Below, in pieces: positions 1 through 8,840 of a stretch of DNA of 64,000 bases (positions within the stretch are counted from its first letter, which is position 1; every line of letters begins with the position of its first letter). The DNA is from Endozoicomonas euniceicola (GTDB lineage Bacteria; Pseudomonadota; Gammaproteobacteria; Pseudomonadales; Endozoicomonadaceae): assembly GCF_025562755.1 (NCBI RefSeq), contig NZ_CP103300.1, positions 5,644,501 through 5,708,500 of the forward strand, in the 5' to 3' direction. The position numbers and the translations under genes are program-made. The notes under the pieces were generated by a model that was not told where the DNA came from, ran no database searches, and saw only the letters and a list, made by a program, of their open reading frames with translations.

Positions 1-1188
1 CTGACTGATGGGTTTCTGTTTTTTGTTTTTGAGATCACTCATTTGGCTACCCAGAGAATCACCATCCATGCGTAAGATGGCGTAGAACGGGCTGGGTCGG
101 GTTTTGGTGATTGCCTGAACTTTTCTCAAACATTGTTGTGCATCATCCACCTCCTGTTGTGAGTCCGGTTCCTGCTGTGCTTTGGTTTGCAGAATAAAAT
201 CAAACAGGTATTGCCCGTCCATGCGCTCCCACTGTTGTTTTTCCGGGTCACGACCGGCGGCATCACGGACACAGCGTGGTATTTCAGCGTGGCGGCTGTT
301 GCTGGCTTCAAAGCCAGACAAGGCATCATGAAGACCCCAGATCTGATCCCAGTGTTCCGGTGTTTCAGCGCTGCGAATGGTATCGGCGAGCCAGTGCGCT
401 GCTGCCAGATAACCCACTGAAGGTACATTAACGGGTACTCTCCAGCCATAGGCAACCCAGTTGTCCGGCATTGTCACCTGTAACCGGGGAAAAACGTGGG
501 GGAAGCGGCGCTTGACAAATGCAATGGCACAAAGCTCTTCACCCTGTCGCAGGTCAACCTTGCCCACTTTTTTTCGGAGTGCTTTCCAGAACGCTCTTTC
601 TCCCTGACCAGCACGGCCGGGGCGTTCGGCTCCGGACAGTTCCTGCCAGCCGTCCATCATCATGCATTTTACGCCCGGTTCTACCGGGGGATGCCAGGTG
701 CGCCAGTTCTTCCGGCGATCCAGAAGGTTGGATGCTGTTTCCTCATCGCTCAGACACCAGCTTATTTCCCAGAAACCTTCTATCTGGCGTTCCCAGATTT
801 TACGGGTTTCGGTCAGGTCGATGTCCAGAGCTTGCAGGTCTTGTTTCCAGACCGTTTCCGCCAGTGCCTGCCACGCAGCCCGAATGGCTGCCTCCACCAC
901 TTCAGGTTTGAAGTCGGCGGGGACTTTGGTGATTATGGCGGTGAAACGATTGGGAATGGCTCCCTGCTCAGGGGGCTCTCCTGTACCTTCGCCCTCCAGC
1001 CATTCAAGATACCCCCGGGCAGGGATCGGGAATTTGATATCCCCGTTCTGCTTCTTTATGGCATTCATGGCGATACCGGACAGCCACGACAACAGGAATG
1101 AGCCTGCCCAGAAATCGCGGGTACGACGGGCCTGAGCAACAAATCCCTGAACCGGACCGAGGGTGATGTGGAAATGCTTATTCGCCAT
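1..1188 (-). CDS. cmr2: Type III-B CRISPR Cas10/Cmr2, N-terminal part (runs off left edge)
   Basis: Large subunit of the Cmr interference complex, which in this family makes cyclic oligoadenylate and may cut DNA when target RNA is bound. The frame is open without a stop for 396 codons to the window edge. The start at 1188 follows a strong GGGAGGTGA ribosome site. Near the N-terminus sits the Cmr2 signature LGPVQGFVAQARRTRDFWAG, then the RAFWKALRKK / DLRQGEELCAIAFVKR block, and at the edge a palm motif MDGDSLG. Because the LGPVQ motif begins at residue 9, there is no room for the N-terminal HD nuclease domain carried by many Cas10 proteins. The polymerase GGDD motif would lie beyond the edge. 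It overlaps cmr1 by 11 bases, so the two are cotranscribed and translationally coupled. Confidence 0.92.
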   Translation of the reverse strand, partial: MANKHFHITLGPVQGFVAQARRTRDFWAGSFLLSWLSGIAMNAIKKQNGDIKFPIPARGYLEWLEGEGTGEPPEQGAIPNRFTAIITKVPADFKPEVVEAAIRAAWQALAETVWKQDLQALDIDLTETRKIWERQIEGFWEISWCLSDEETASNLLDRRKNWRTWHPPVEPGVKCMMMDGWQELSGAERPGRAGQGERAFWKALRKKVGKVDLRQGEELCAIAFVKRRFPHVFPRLQVTMPDNWVAYGWRVPVNVPSVGYLAAAHWLADTIRSAETPEHWDQIWGLHDALSGFEASNSRHAEIPRCVRDAAGRDPEKQQWERMDGQYLFDFILQTKAQQEPDSQQEVDDAQQCLRKVQAITKTRPSPFYAILRMDGDSLGSQMSDLKNKKQKPISQ

Positions 1189-2380
1189 AAATCACCTCCC
1201 GCTGTTCAAAGCGATCCATGAATTTGCGGATGACTGACCAGTTGACTGTGGCAGAAACATGACAAACTGTTTTTTTGTTTTTTTTGCTGCCGCACTTAAC
1301 TTCCAGTTTTTGTTGTCCACTAAGAAACAGGCTTTGAAGCAATGTTTGGGTTAGAATGACGTCCCCATTTGCAAAGCAATGAACGTGGCTAAATAACGGC
1401 GATGCCCTCCGACCTTGACCTTGGTTTTTTAGTAGGTTTACATCAACATATTTCTTTGAATCAGTCGCACTACTGAGGTAGTAGTTATGGGGTAAGCCAA
1501 AAGCAATTCTATCTGGATGACTGTTTGGAGCCCTGCCTTTTGCTATTTGATATGCCCATTTATGGTCTTCAATGAAATTTCTTTCCGCCTCTTGACCTAA
1601 AATACGTCCATCCTTTCCCCAGCTTCTGTATAGCTGCAATTCATCATTTAACCTGAGAAGAAGTTGAAAGGCATCACTTCCGACAGAGGAAATGTCGATT
1701 CTGGAAAGGCTGGAGAATGCAGAGTATGGTGGCTCAGCTCTTGCCAGCTCTGCATTCTTTAGCAAACGTGCTACCAGCGAACAGTATTCTTCACGATTTT
1801 GGGGGGCAGAATAGGAGCCACCGGTTAAATGTTGGATTGACAGACTACCAAGCCCTTTTCTTGACCGGGCACCGAGGCCGCCAAACAAGCCCAGGCACAA
1901 CAAGGCTTCTTCTAATTGCTGGTGCTGAGTTTCTGTCATGGTCTGGTTTGGGTAACAGCTGACCGTAAAACTTCCGCCGCTGGCAAGGTATTGCATCTTT
2001 TCATTGCGTTTGGTGATACCTTGCCCCAACAGATAATCAATGCCTGTCAGAATCTCTCTGCCCTTTTCGCTTTTATCGTTGTGTACACGAAGCCGAAATG
2101 CTGCCTGACAACCTTTGTTTTCACTTTTGTTATCGCTGCCGCCAGCGGCATAGCCAAGGAGTTCGCCTTCCTCTTTATGCAGATCTTTGAGTGTTTCGTT
2201 GTGATCTCCGGTATAAAGCCGCCCCCAGGCAAGGGCTCGCCACCAGAACCGTAAAGCACCCTTCACGGATGGAGGACGTATTTTGTCGGCACATTGATCG
2301 CTCGACGCATCCCCAAGAAACATGGGCGTCGAAATGCGATAACGCGCTTCCAGTGCAGGCAGGCGTTTGTTTTTTATCAT
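1178..2380 (-). CDS. cmr1: Type III-B CRISPR RAMP protein Cmr1
   Basis: RAMP-superfamily subunit of the Cmr complex, thought to sit at the 3' end of the crRNA. The N-terminus has the family hallmark: a beta strand with TPMFLGDASSD followed by IRPPSVKGALRFWWRAL (about residues 18-50). A glycine-rich RAMP loop LGLFGGLGARSRKGLGS lies near residue 165-182. At 400 aa it is within the usual size for full Cmr1. It ends inside the start of cmr2, and the damaged Csm6-like gene lies just upstream on the same strand. Order is effector, cmr1, cmr2, and cmr3-6 would be expected past the left edge. Confidence 0.92.
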   Translation of the reverse strand: MIKNKRLPALEARYRISTPMFLGDASSDQCADKIRPPSVKGALRFWWRALAWGRLYTGDHNETLKDLHKEEGELLGYAAGGSDNKSENKGCQAAFRLRVHNDKSEKGREILTGIDYLLGQGITKRNEKMQYLASGGSFTVSCYPNQTMTETQHQQLEEALLCLGLFGGLGARSRKGLGSLSIQHLTGGSYSAPQNREEYCSLVARLLKNAELARAEPPYSAFSSLSRIDISSVGSDAFQLLLRLNDELQLYRSWGKDGRILGQEAERNFIEDHKWAYQIAKGRAPNSHPDRIAFGLPHNYYLSSATDSKKYVDVNLLKNQGQGRRASPLFSHVHCFANGDVILTQTLLQSLFLSGQQKLEVKCGSKKNKKTVCHVSATVNWSVIRKFMDRFEQREVIYGE

Positions 2381-2704
2381 AAATTAAGGCACCGTTTTAT
2401 AATTGTTCGTTTCGGCTTACGGAATGATGGTGACATTCCCGGCTTTTAAAAGTAGTCGATGGTTGCCACTATTGTCATTGGCTCGTTGTGGTAAATAAGC
2501 CTCTGCCAGCTTTTTGCCCAGCTCGTGTTTAATGCGCTGCATCAGTTCATTGCGACGCTGGCTGTAGAATGTGCCGCGCATTCGACCATGGGAAAGGCTT
2601 TTTATGGTTCTCGGATTGATATCCTGATCCAGTAAACGCCCCTCCAGTACCGACCAGTCCTCACAATAATCTACGCCTTTTATTTCACACAAACTGCGGA
2701 GATA

Positions 2705-4008
2705 AGGGGAGTGGCATAACAAACTTTACCGGAGTATCTTTCCTGCTTACTCCCTCTGTGATTGATTGTGAACGTCATGTCCAGCGTTAATGTCACCCCT
2801 GAATGCAAACACCTCATTATACTTGCTGCTAAAAAGCTCAAAGGCTCTGAACACAGAGCCTTCATAGCTGAAGTCGCTGAACAGCTCTGTTTTGGTAGTC
2901 CACGCCTTACTGAAACCGAGTTCAATTTTGGCCGTCATACCGTTGAACTCGGGATGCATGAAAAACGAACAGGACTTGTTTGTTATGGAAATTACGCATC
3001 ACAGGGCAAGCCAAAAGCAGAAGTAGCAAACCGTCAACTGGAACAAGACATCCGAAGTCTGGTTGACCCTGAAAGTCAGGCTGACCCGCAGCTCAGAAAT
3101 ACGTTCTCCTATGCTCGCATAACAGCCAGTGCTGTTCGGAAAAAACTGATTGATGAAAAAGGGTGGCAGGAAGAGCAACTTCCCAAAGAGCGTACTTTCT
3201 GCAACATGTTGAACCGTATGGGCTATAAACTTCACAAGGTACAGAAGACCACGCCGGAAAAAAAATCCCGGAAACCGATGCCATCTTTGAAAACGTCAAA
3301 CAAGTAAAAAGCACCGCAAGCCAGAGAAAGCAGAGTCTTCAGATCAGCATTGATTGCAAAGCAACGGTTAACCTTGGAAATTTTTCCAGAGGTGGTAAGG
3401 CCAGAGGGGCAGAAGCGGTCAAAGCGCTGGATCATGATATGGCAACCAAAGAAAAAATGATCCCCTTCGGGGTACTCAATCTGGAAGATGATCAGCTGTA
3501 TGTCTTTTACGGCAACTCTTACAAAACCAGTGATTTTATCTGCGATGCTATTGAGCAATGGTGGGAGCAGGTGAAGGAAGCTAACAGGTATGTCGATGAG
3601 CTGGTTATCTACGCAGACAACGGACCTGAAAGTAACAGCCACCGAACCCAGTTTCTTTTCAGAATGGTTGAGTTTGCCAAAAAAGCGGGGCTGAAGATAC
3701 GGCTGGTTTACTACCCTCCCTACCACAGCAAATACAATCCGATTGAACGAGGCTGGTCTTATCTCGAAAACCATTGGAATGGAAGCCTTCTGAACACAGT
3801 AACGTCTGTTTTGGAGTGGACAAAAACAATGGTATGGAAATGCATGAACCCGATAGTGAAGCTACTTGATCAACCGTATCAAAAAGGTGTGAGACTGAGT
3901 AAACAGGAATTAGCTGAAATACAGCCTCACATCATTCGCCACCCTGAGTTAAAGAAATGGGATGTGACAATTGTTCCGGAACCGGTAAATTATTGATTGC
4001 CGCTCCCC
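2705..4008 (+). mobile_element. ISAzo13-like insertion sequence
   Basis: A unit of about 1.3 kb with imperfect terminal inverted repeats: left AGGGGAGTGGCA, right (read inward) GGGGAGCGGCA. It is flanked by TA on both sides (2703-2704 and 4009-4010), consistent with a TA target duplication. It carries one transposase in two frames and is inserted in the opposite orientation to the CRISPR gene it breaks. Confidence 0.8.
2762..3996 (+). CDS. ISAzo13-family transposase, two frames joined at an A8 run
   Basis: DDE-type transposase. The first frame (2762-3307) gives the N-terminal region with helix-turn-helix-like segments. The second frame is open from before 3241 to 3996 and holds the catalytic part: ISIDCKATVNLGNFSRGGKA, then VIYADNGPES and YYPPYHSKYNPIERGW, the D and E region of the ISAzo13 family. 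The two frames overlap, and a run of eight A residues at 3258-3265 sits exactly where a -1 shift would move from TPEKK into IPETDAIFENV. This could be programmed slippage, as in several IS families, or an inactivating indel. I cannot tell which from one copy. Together the two parts give a normal-length protein of about 410 residues. Confidence 0.8.
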
Positions 4009-5035
4009 TAAGGTCGCCCGATGGCTGCACTTGGCGTATTTTTGGTCGGCAGCGTAAAACCAGCTTCGTCACCGCTGTCTTTCAGATCACGGGCAAACAT
4101 CAGTATAAGGGCAAGTTCCAGCTCACTTATTGATACAGGACAACCGGACAATTCAAGCGTTCGGTTGTGAATGTCAATCACCATTGAAAGTGGGGCGTCG
4201 GCTTTGTCCATGATCTGCACTGTTTCACTGAAACACGCCTTGCCTTCCAGAAAGCGATCCGGCAAATCCTCACGCATACGCACAAAGGGAATATTGGCCA
4301 GTGTTACCTCGGCTTCTGACGCATCACAACGTTCACCATTGCGATTAGTCACCATGCGGCTGAAAGGCGTTGGATAATAAAACCCCGGGCAGCTTTCGTA
4401 ACCTTCGGAAACCAGAACGTGGGACAGCTGATCCTGCCTGCGGCCATACAGCGACAACGCATAACCGGTGTAATAACTCATGGTTTTTCGCCCACCCGCC
4501 AGAGATACATGCAAACGAGTTTCAGGTTTTGCAGTAAACCCCTGAATCAGTGTTGTTATGGTATCTGCGGTTGCCTCATTGTCAGCGGGTGTTTTTATAT
4601 CGTTGAGCGGTGTGCCGTCCTGGTCCTGAATAATATGAATTCGGTCCTGGTTGAATATTGCGGGATTAAGTCCATAGTCCTGACAAAACTGGTAGAAGTG
4701 TCCTGAATCCTGGTTCAACAATCCCTCAGAAGCCCGTTTAGAGCCTTCGACGGTTGTTACCATATGAATTTCACCGGGTACGAACGGATCAGGCTGATGG
4801 ATCAGTGCATATAGTGTTTCGGTGAGGATTTGCGGGGACATGCCCGAGGCAACGAACAGAATATTATTAAATGCTTTTTCTTCTGACATCTCACTCTCCC
4901 GGTTGATTCCTTCAACATTATGGTTGTTTTGGAAAGGCGGGGGGTATTTTACAAGCTTGTGAGGTTGTTGTGGCGATACTTGTAAGAAAATTCTGAACTA
5001 AACCAGAAAGCGCATCAGGCACTTTAACTGGGTAA

Positions 5036-5323
5036 TCAGATTTTAGGCCGCCTTTTTTTGGGCATGTGTCGAATAATATGATCCATCAGCGCATCAGTAT
5101 TGTAGTTATATGCGGCACTGTAATAGACCGGCTTAGGAATACGCTGGCTGGTGCTTTCCAGCAGGCGTTGTTGAATACTGAGCATCTGATTTTCCAGAAA
5201 ATCAACCAGTCGTGGCTCCGGTCGGCCAGTGGAATGGTTCCAGTGACGGCCTTTCATTGCCATGTCAGCCTGATTAACAGCGACAATAACTCTGTCGCCG
5301 GAAATTGATTCCAGTACAACTCT
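5036..5323 (-). pseudogene. 3' remnant of a YfjP/YkfA-type P-loop GTPase
   Basis: Only the C-terminal third survives. In frame upstream of the first ATG (5263) the reading continues back to about 5323, where an in-frame TGA ends it, and includes the GTPase base-recognition motif VIVAVNQAD (a variant of NKxD). It is followed by PKPVYYSAAYNYNTDALMDH and IIRHMPKKRRPK, the usual tail of this family of small dynamin-like or Era-like GTPases. The Walker A and switch regions are absent, so the product cannot be active. Confidence 0.6.
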
Positions 5324-5412
5324 TCATTCATCATAACAGGTTTAGCCTACCACCGAACGGAGGAACTGCCTGTCTATCGTGGTTATCGAGAAATAGTCCG
5401 TTGGTGCATTCT

Positions 5413-6678
5413 TTAAAATGTCTGCTTTTCAAAGACCCTGAAAAAGGGATAGTAAAGCACCAGGTCGAGAATAATTAAAAACACTGTCAAAACACTGGAA
5501 CTGATCATCCACCCCGCCCCCCAGGCTGAGCCAATAACGGCAGGTGTCGTCCAGGGCGTGACGGCTATGGCTTTGGCAACAAGCCCTGCACTGGTGACTA
5601 TGTAAGCAACTGTGGCGTTGATAATGGGGACAAACACAAACGGCAGGAAAAAGGTGGCGTTCATAACAATGGGTGTACCGAATATCACCGGTTCGTTGAT
5701 CTGGAAAATGCCCGGTAACAGGCTCATGCGACCGATGCTGCGCAGGTGTACTGTACGACTGAAACTCATCAGAATCGCCAGGGAAAGGGTGGCACCAGAG
5801 CCACCAATAGCAATGTAGAAATCCAGAAATGGCTGTGTAAACAGGTTTGGTACCGGTTGACCAGCCGCATAAGCGCTGGCATTGATAGCAATATTGGTAA
5901 GAAAAACAGGCGACAGAATACCAACAACAATATTCGAACCATGAATGCCGGAAAACCAGAGCAGCTGACTGAGCATAACTGCGGCAATAATAGCAGGCAG
6001 ACTATTAGATGCTAACACCAGTGGTTCGAACAGAGCCATGACCGCACTGGGGACCGGCATGCCAAAACTGCCTTGTACCAACAAACTGAGCGGGTAGGCT
6101 GTCATGAAAATAAACAGGACAGGGATAAGCAGAGAAAATGACGCTTCAATGGCCGGGGGAACCTGCTCGGGCATACGCAGGGTAATATTGTGTCTGGCAA
6201 GAAAGCGGGTCAGTTCCACTGAATAGTACGCTGATATCAGGGCTGTGAATATACCGGTACCGCCCATATACAGCATCGGCAATGCGCCACCCTTGTCCGG
6301 GGCGGCAATAAGAAGAAATGTCATTAACGACAGTGCTGCTGCACCAATGGCGTCCATCTTGTAGGAACGAGCCAGGCTGTAAGCGACCCCCATGGAAACA
6401 AACAGTGACATAATTCCCATGCTCATGCTCCATGGCAGGGTAATCACAGACCGGTGTTTGGCGATAAAATCCAGCCAGGTGCGACCAAAAGCATTCGTGG
6501 TATTTTCGGCAAAGGGAGGATTGGACAGTATAAGAATAAAGCTGCCAACAACGACAAATGGCATAGCCACAAGAAACCCGTCACGCAGAGCGGTTACATG
6601 TCGCTGACAGCCTATTTTGCCGGCAAATGGCCCCAGCTTCAGTTCTACAAACCGGATGAGCTGATCATAGAGTTTCAT
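5413..6678 (-). CDS. chbC: PTS system EIIC component, lactose/cellobiose/chitobiose family
   Basis: Membrane permease of the phosphotransferase system that brings in and phosphorylates beta-linked disaccharides. At 421 aa it has the normal length and about ten hydrophobic segments. Family marks include GFLVAMPFVVVGSFILIL near residue 33, GIHGSNIVVGILSP near 243 and IFQINEPVIFGTPIVMN near 325, the substrate-site loop of the ChbC/CelB group. No EIIA or EIIB gene is adjacent. It is divergent from a chitoporin gene, so N,N'-diacetylchitobiose is the likely substrate; that specificity is inferred from context. Confidence 0.85.
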   Translation of the reverse strand: MKLYDQLIRFVELKLGPFAGKIGCQRHVTALRDGFLVAMPFVVVGSFILILSNPPFAENTTNAFGRTWLDFIAKHRSVITLPWSMSMGIMSLFVSMGVAYSLARSYKMDAIGAAALSLMTFLLIAAPDKGGALPMLYMGGTGIFTALISAYYSVELTRFLARHNITLRMPEQVPPAIEASFSLLIPVLFIFMTAYPLSLLVQGSFGMPVPSAVMALFEPLVLASNSLPAIIAAVMLSQLLWFSGIHGSNIVVGILSPVFLTNIAINASAYAAGQPVPNLFTQPFLDFYIAIGGSGATLSLAILMSFSRTVHLRSIGRMSLLPGIFQINEPVIFGTPIVMNATFFLPFVFVPIINATVAYIVTSAGLVAKAIAVTPWTTPAVIGSAWGAGWMISSSVLTVFLIILDLVLYYPFFRVFEKQTF

Positions 6679-6745
6679 GCTACCTCACTCACCTGACCGA
6701 GGTGGTTCTTCTGTCGGTAAGACCGCAATATCGGCTTCTATACTT

Positions 6746-6794
6746 CATTCGGCATTCGGCATTCGGCATTCGGCATTCGGCATTTGGCATTCGG
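6746..6794. repeat. Seven tandem copies of the heptamer CATTCGG
   Basis: Seven head-to-tail copies, six exact and one with a single change (CATTTGG, 6781-6787). It lies between the divergent chbC and chitoporin genes, 68 bases before the chbC start, where changes in copy number could alter promoter spacing. Confidence 0.9.
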
Positions 6795-6913
6795 CGGTAT
6801 TAAACCCTTGTAGTTCCGGATTCGTGATTCCTGACCGCAGCCCAAATACCTGTTAATAGTCGTACATTATAGACGCTGCCGTGACCTGAACCTGAAATTA
6901 ATCGGGAGAGCAC

Positions 6914-8287
6914 ATGCTTAATAAGGTAATGCTAACTATCATTGTTCCGGTCATTCTGACAAGCACAAGCTCATTGGCTTCCAATAACAATGAGTTTTTT
7001 CATTCCGGTCTTCCTGAAAGAGAAGGGCATCACTTTATTGAAGATGCCAAAGTATCAGGCAATATTTACAACCTGACCCGGATTCGTGATCGTCGTGATG
7101 ATGTATCAAACAGTTTTAAAGAAAACCTTTATCACTCCACCACCCTGTTAAACCTGGATTTCACTTCTGGCTTATTGAGTAATTTATTCGGGCTGAATGC
7201 CGGTATTTTTGGTACCTGGGATATCTGGAATTCAGGCACTTCGCAGCTCGGAGAGAGCTCGCTGATTGATGATAAAGGCAGAATAAAAAACGGTATCAGT
7301 ATTTATAAAGCGGCAGCGCGGCTGGAGTCTGCCAGCTTTAAAGCGCATGCCGGTTATATTCAGCCATCTGGTCCGGGTGTTTTAGGGGTGAACTGGAGTT
7401 TTGTTCCCGGCACTTACCGGGGCGGAGAGGGAATTTACCGTTATGGTGGTTTAACTGTCGCCTGTATGTGGGTCGATCGATATAAAAAACCATGGATTTA
7501 CGACACTAAAAGTATGCTGCGAAAAGATGGCTCAAAAATTCCCGGCGTATACAGCATCGGTGGCAGCTATGATTTTAACGTCGGTATCAGTGTGCTGGCT
7601 GGATTTGGTCAGGCTGATGATTTTATTGATCTTTATAAACTGAAGCTGACTTATGCAGGTCATCATTATACGGTCAGTTACCACTTTTACGGCATGAATG
7701 ATAAGGATAATAGCGGCATTGTCTGGAATGCAGATAATACGAGCAATACCACCAATGATATTTTTGATGGGCTGGTGTATCAGCACGCCTTGATGACGGG
7801 CTTTCATCTTGGACGCTGGATGTTCAGGGCTGAGGCTACTTATACGCAGGCGTGGGGTTCTGAATCCAACTTTGCATTTCGTCCAACCGGGTATAACGGT
7901 GGGTTCGGAGGTTCAAACGGTGCTTATGAAGTGTGGTGGGACAGCCGCTCTGATTTTAATCATAATGGTGAAAAAGCCCTGTTTTTTGGCGCATGGTATG
8001 ACTTTGGACAGGGGTGGCGTGTCGGTGTGTCTTATGCCCATGGCTGGGATGGTAAACCCAATACGTTAAACCCCGGCATAACCTCAACCAGAAAGCTGGA
8101 AGAGCAGGCGTACAATGTTGATGTTGGTTATACCTTCCTATCAGGTTACCTGAAAGGTGGGGCTATTAAGGTGCATGGTACTCTTTTTAAAAACAGGACG
8201 AATTTACCCAGCTGGTCAAGAGAATTTCCCAATGCTTTCAAAGACGAAAAGGATGTGAAGCTGATTTTTTCAGCGCCATGGTTATAA
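6914..8287 (+). CDS. chiP: OprD-family porin, probable chitoporin
   Basis: Outer-membrane beta-barrel protein, 457 aa. It begins with a signal peptide (residues 1 to about 22, MLNKVMLTIIVPVILTSTSS, cleavage near SLA-SNN). The mature start HFIEDAKVSGNIYNLTRIRD is the OprD-family opening, and the rest alternates beta strands and aromatic girdles, ending in the typical terminal strand DVKLIFSAPWL. Chitoporins of marine bacteria carry chitooligosaccharides across the outer membrane. The divergent chitobiose PTS gene supports that role. Start ATG is preceded by GGGAGAG at good spacing. Confidence 0.8.
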   Translation: MLNKVMLTIIVPVILTSTSSLASNNNEFFHSGLPEREGHHFIEDAKVSGNIYNLTRIRDRRDDVSNSFKENLYHSTTLLNLDFTSGLLSNLFGLNAGIFGTWDIWNSGTSQLGESSLIDDKGRIKNGISIYKAAARLESASFKAHAGYIQPSGPGVLGVNWSFVPGTYRGGEGIYRYGGLTVACMWVDRYKKPWIYDTKSMLRKDGSKIPGVYSIGGSYDFNVGISVLAGFGQADDFIDLYKLKLTYAGHHYTVSYHFYGMNDKDNSGIVWNADNTSNTTNDIFDGLVYQHALMTGFHLGRWMFRAEATYTQAWGSESNFAFRPTGYNGGFGGSNGAYEVWWDSRSDFNHNGEKALFFGAWYDFGQGWRVGVSYAHGWDGKPNTLNPGITSTRKLEEQAYNVDVGYTFLSGYLKGGAIKVHGTLFKNRTNLPSWSREFPNAFKDEKDVKLIFSAPWL

Positions 8288-8345
8288 ACTAAAACCGTTG
8301 AGAGTGCCCTTTGAACAAAACTGAGGGCGCAATCCCGCCTCTTTA

Positions 8346-8552
8346 GAGGGTGTCTTAAAAGCCAAATCTTAAACCCAGTGAAGCTCTTTCTCTCCTTAGT
8401 ATGGAGCTTCACGGTATTTCTTTCCCAACTCGTCGTTTCGGTAAGGAATAACCAATTTTGCCCATACAGCAGCCAGGGAAGCCTGTTAAGCCATAAAAAA
8501 GCGGAAATAATGGCTTTTACAGCCCTGCTCAGGTTGTAGGCCAGCAGGTGCA
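8346..8552 (-). pseudogene. C-terminal remnant of an IS4-like transposase
   Basis: Read on the minus strand this piece gives HLLAYNLSRAVKAIISAF, resembling the LLAYNL motif near the C-terminus of IS4-type transposases, and then about 50 residues with basic character. Nothing upstream continues the gene because a small inverted-repeat element abuts it at 8553. The 3' side ends near an AAGACACCCTCT stretch that could be an IS end. The family call rests on one short motif. Confidence 0.35.
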
Positions 8553-8747
8553 CTTAGGGTAGACATTAAGCAATACGCATTGCACCACAAGGGCTTCAGA
8601 GTGGCCGGCAGTCATACGATGCAATTATAGGTTCACACCATGTACCCGTGCAGCCCGCAGAACCTGTCTTGGTACTTCTGAACGGCTGGCCCAAAGTACT
8701 GCTTCAGAACCTGTGAATAAAGGCAAGTTCTTAATGTCTATCCTAAG
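8553..8747. mobile_element. Candidate MITE with 18-bp terminal inverted repeats
   Basis: The left end CTTAGGGTAGACATTAAG (8553-8570) is repeated inverted at 8730-8747 as CTTAATGTCTATCCTAAG, 17 of 18 bases matching. The 159 bases between hold no convincing reading frame. This is the size and form of a non-autonomous element. No obvious target duplication was identified. Confidence 0.45.
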
Positions 8748-8840
8748 AGGGATCAATAGGGAAAGGTAATGCCTGAATGGCTGATATTGAAGTGGTTTGT
8801 AGAAAAGTTACCATTGAAATATACATGAGTGACTACCCAC

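Larger units (their letters stand above)
2417..4889 (-). pseudogene. Csm6 / NE0113-family CRISPR accessory gene, split by an ISAzo13-like element
   Basis: The 5' part (4889 down to about 4011) encodes the start NILFVASGMSPQILTETLYA and the CARF-like block SLAGGRKTMSYYTGYALSLY followed by SHVLVSEGYES, diagnostic of the NE0113 family (often annotated as a Csm6-type ring nuclease that senses or degrades cyclic oligoadenylate). After GRP the frame meets a stop in the inserted element. The 3' part (about 2702 to 2417) resumes with YLRSLCEIKGVDY and ends in a helical tail, QRRNELMQRIKHELGKKLAE, typical of the family C-terminus. Removing 2705-4010 joins CCT to TAT and restores one frame of roughly 388 codons, the family's normal size. 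I infer the gene was intact until the insertion and is now inactive unless the element excises. Confidence 0.85.

Noticed and set aside
496..1135. Plus-strand open frames at the left end
   Set aside because: They are antisense to the Cas10 gene, which has the recognisable motifs and a strong ribosome site.
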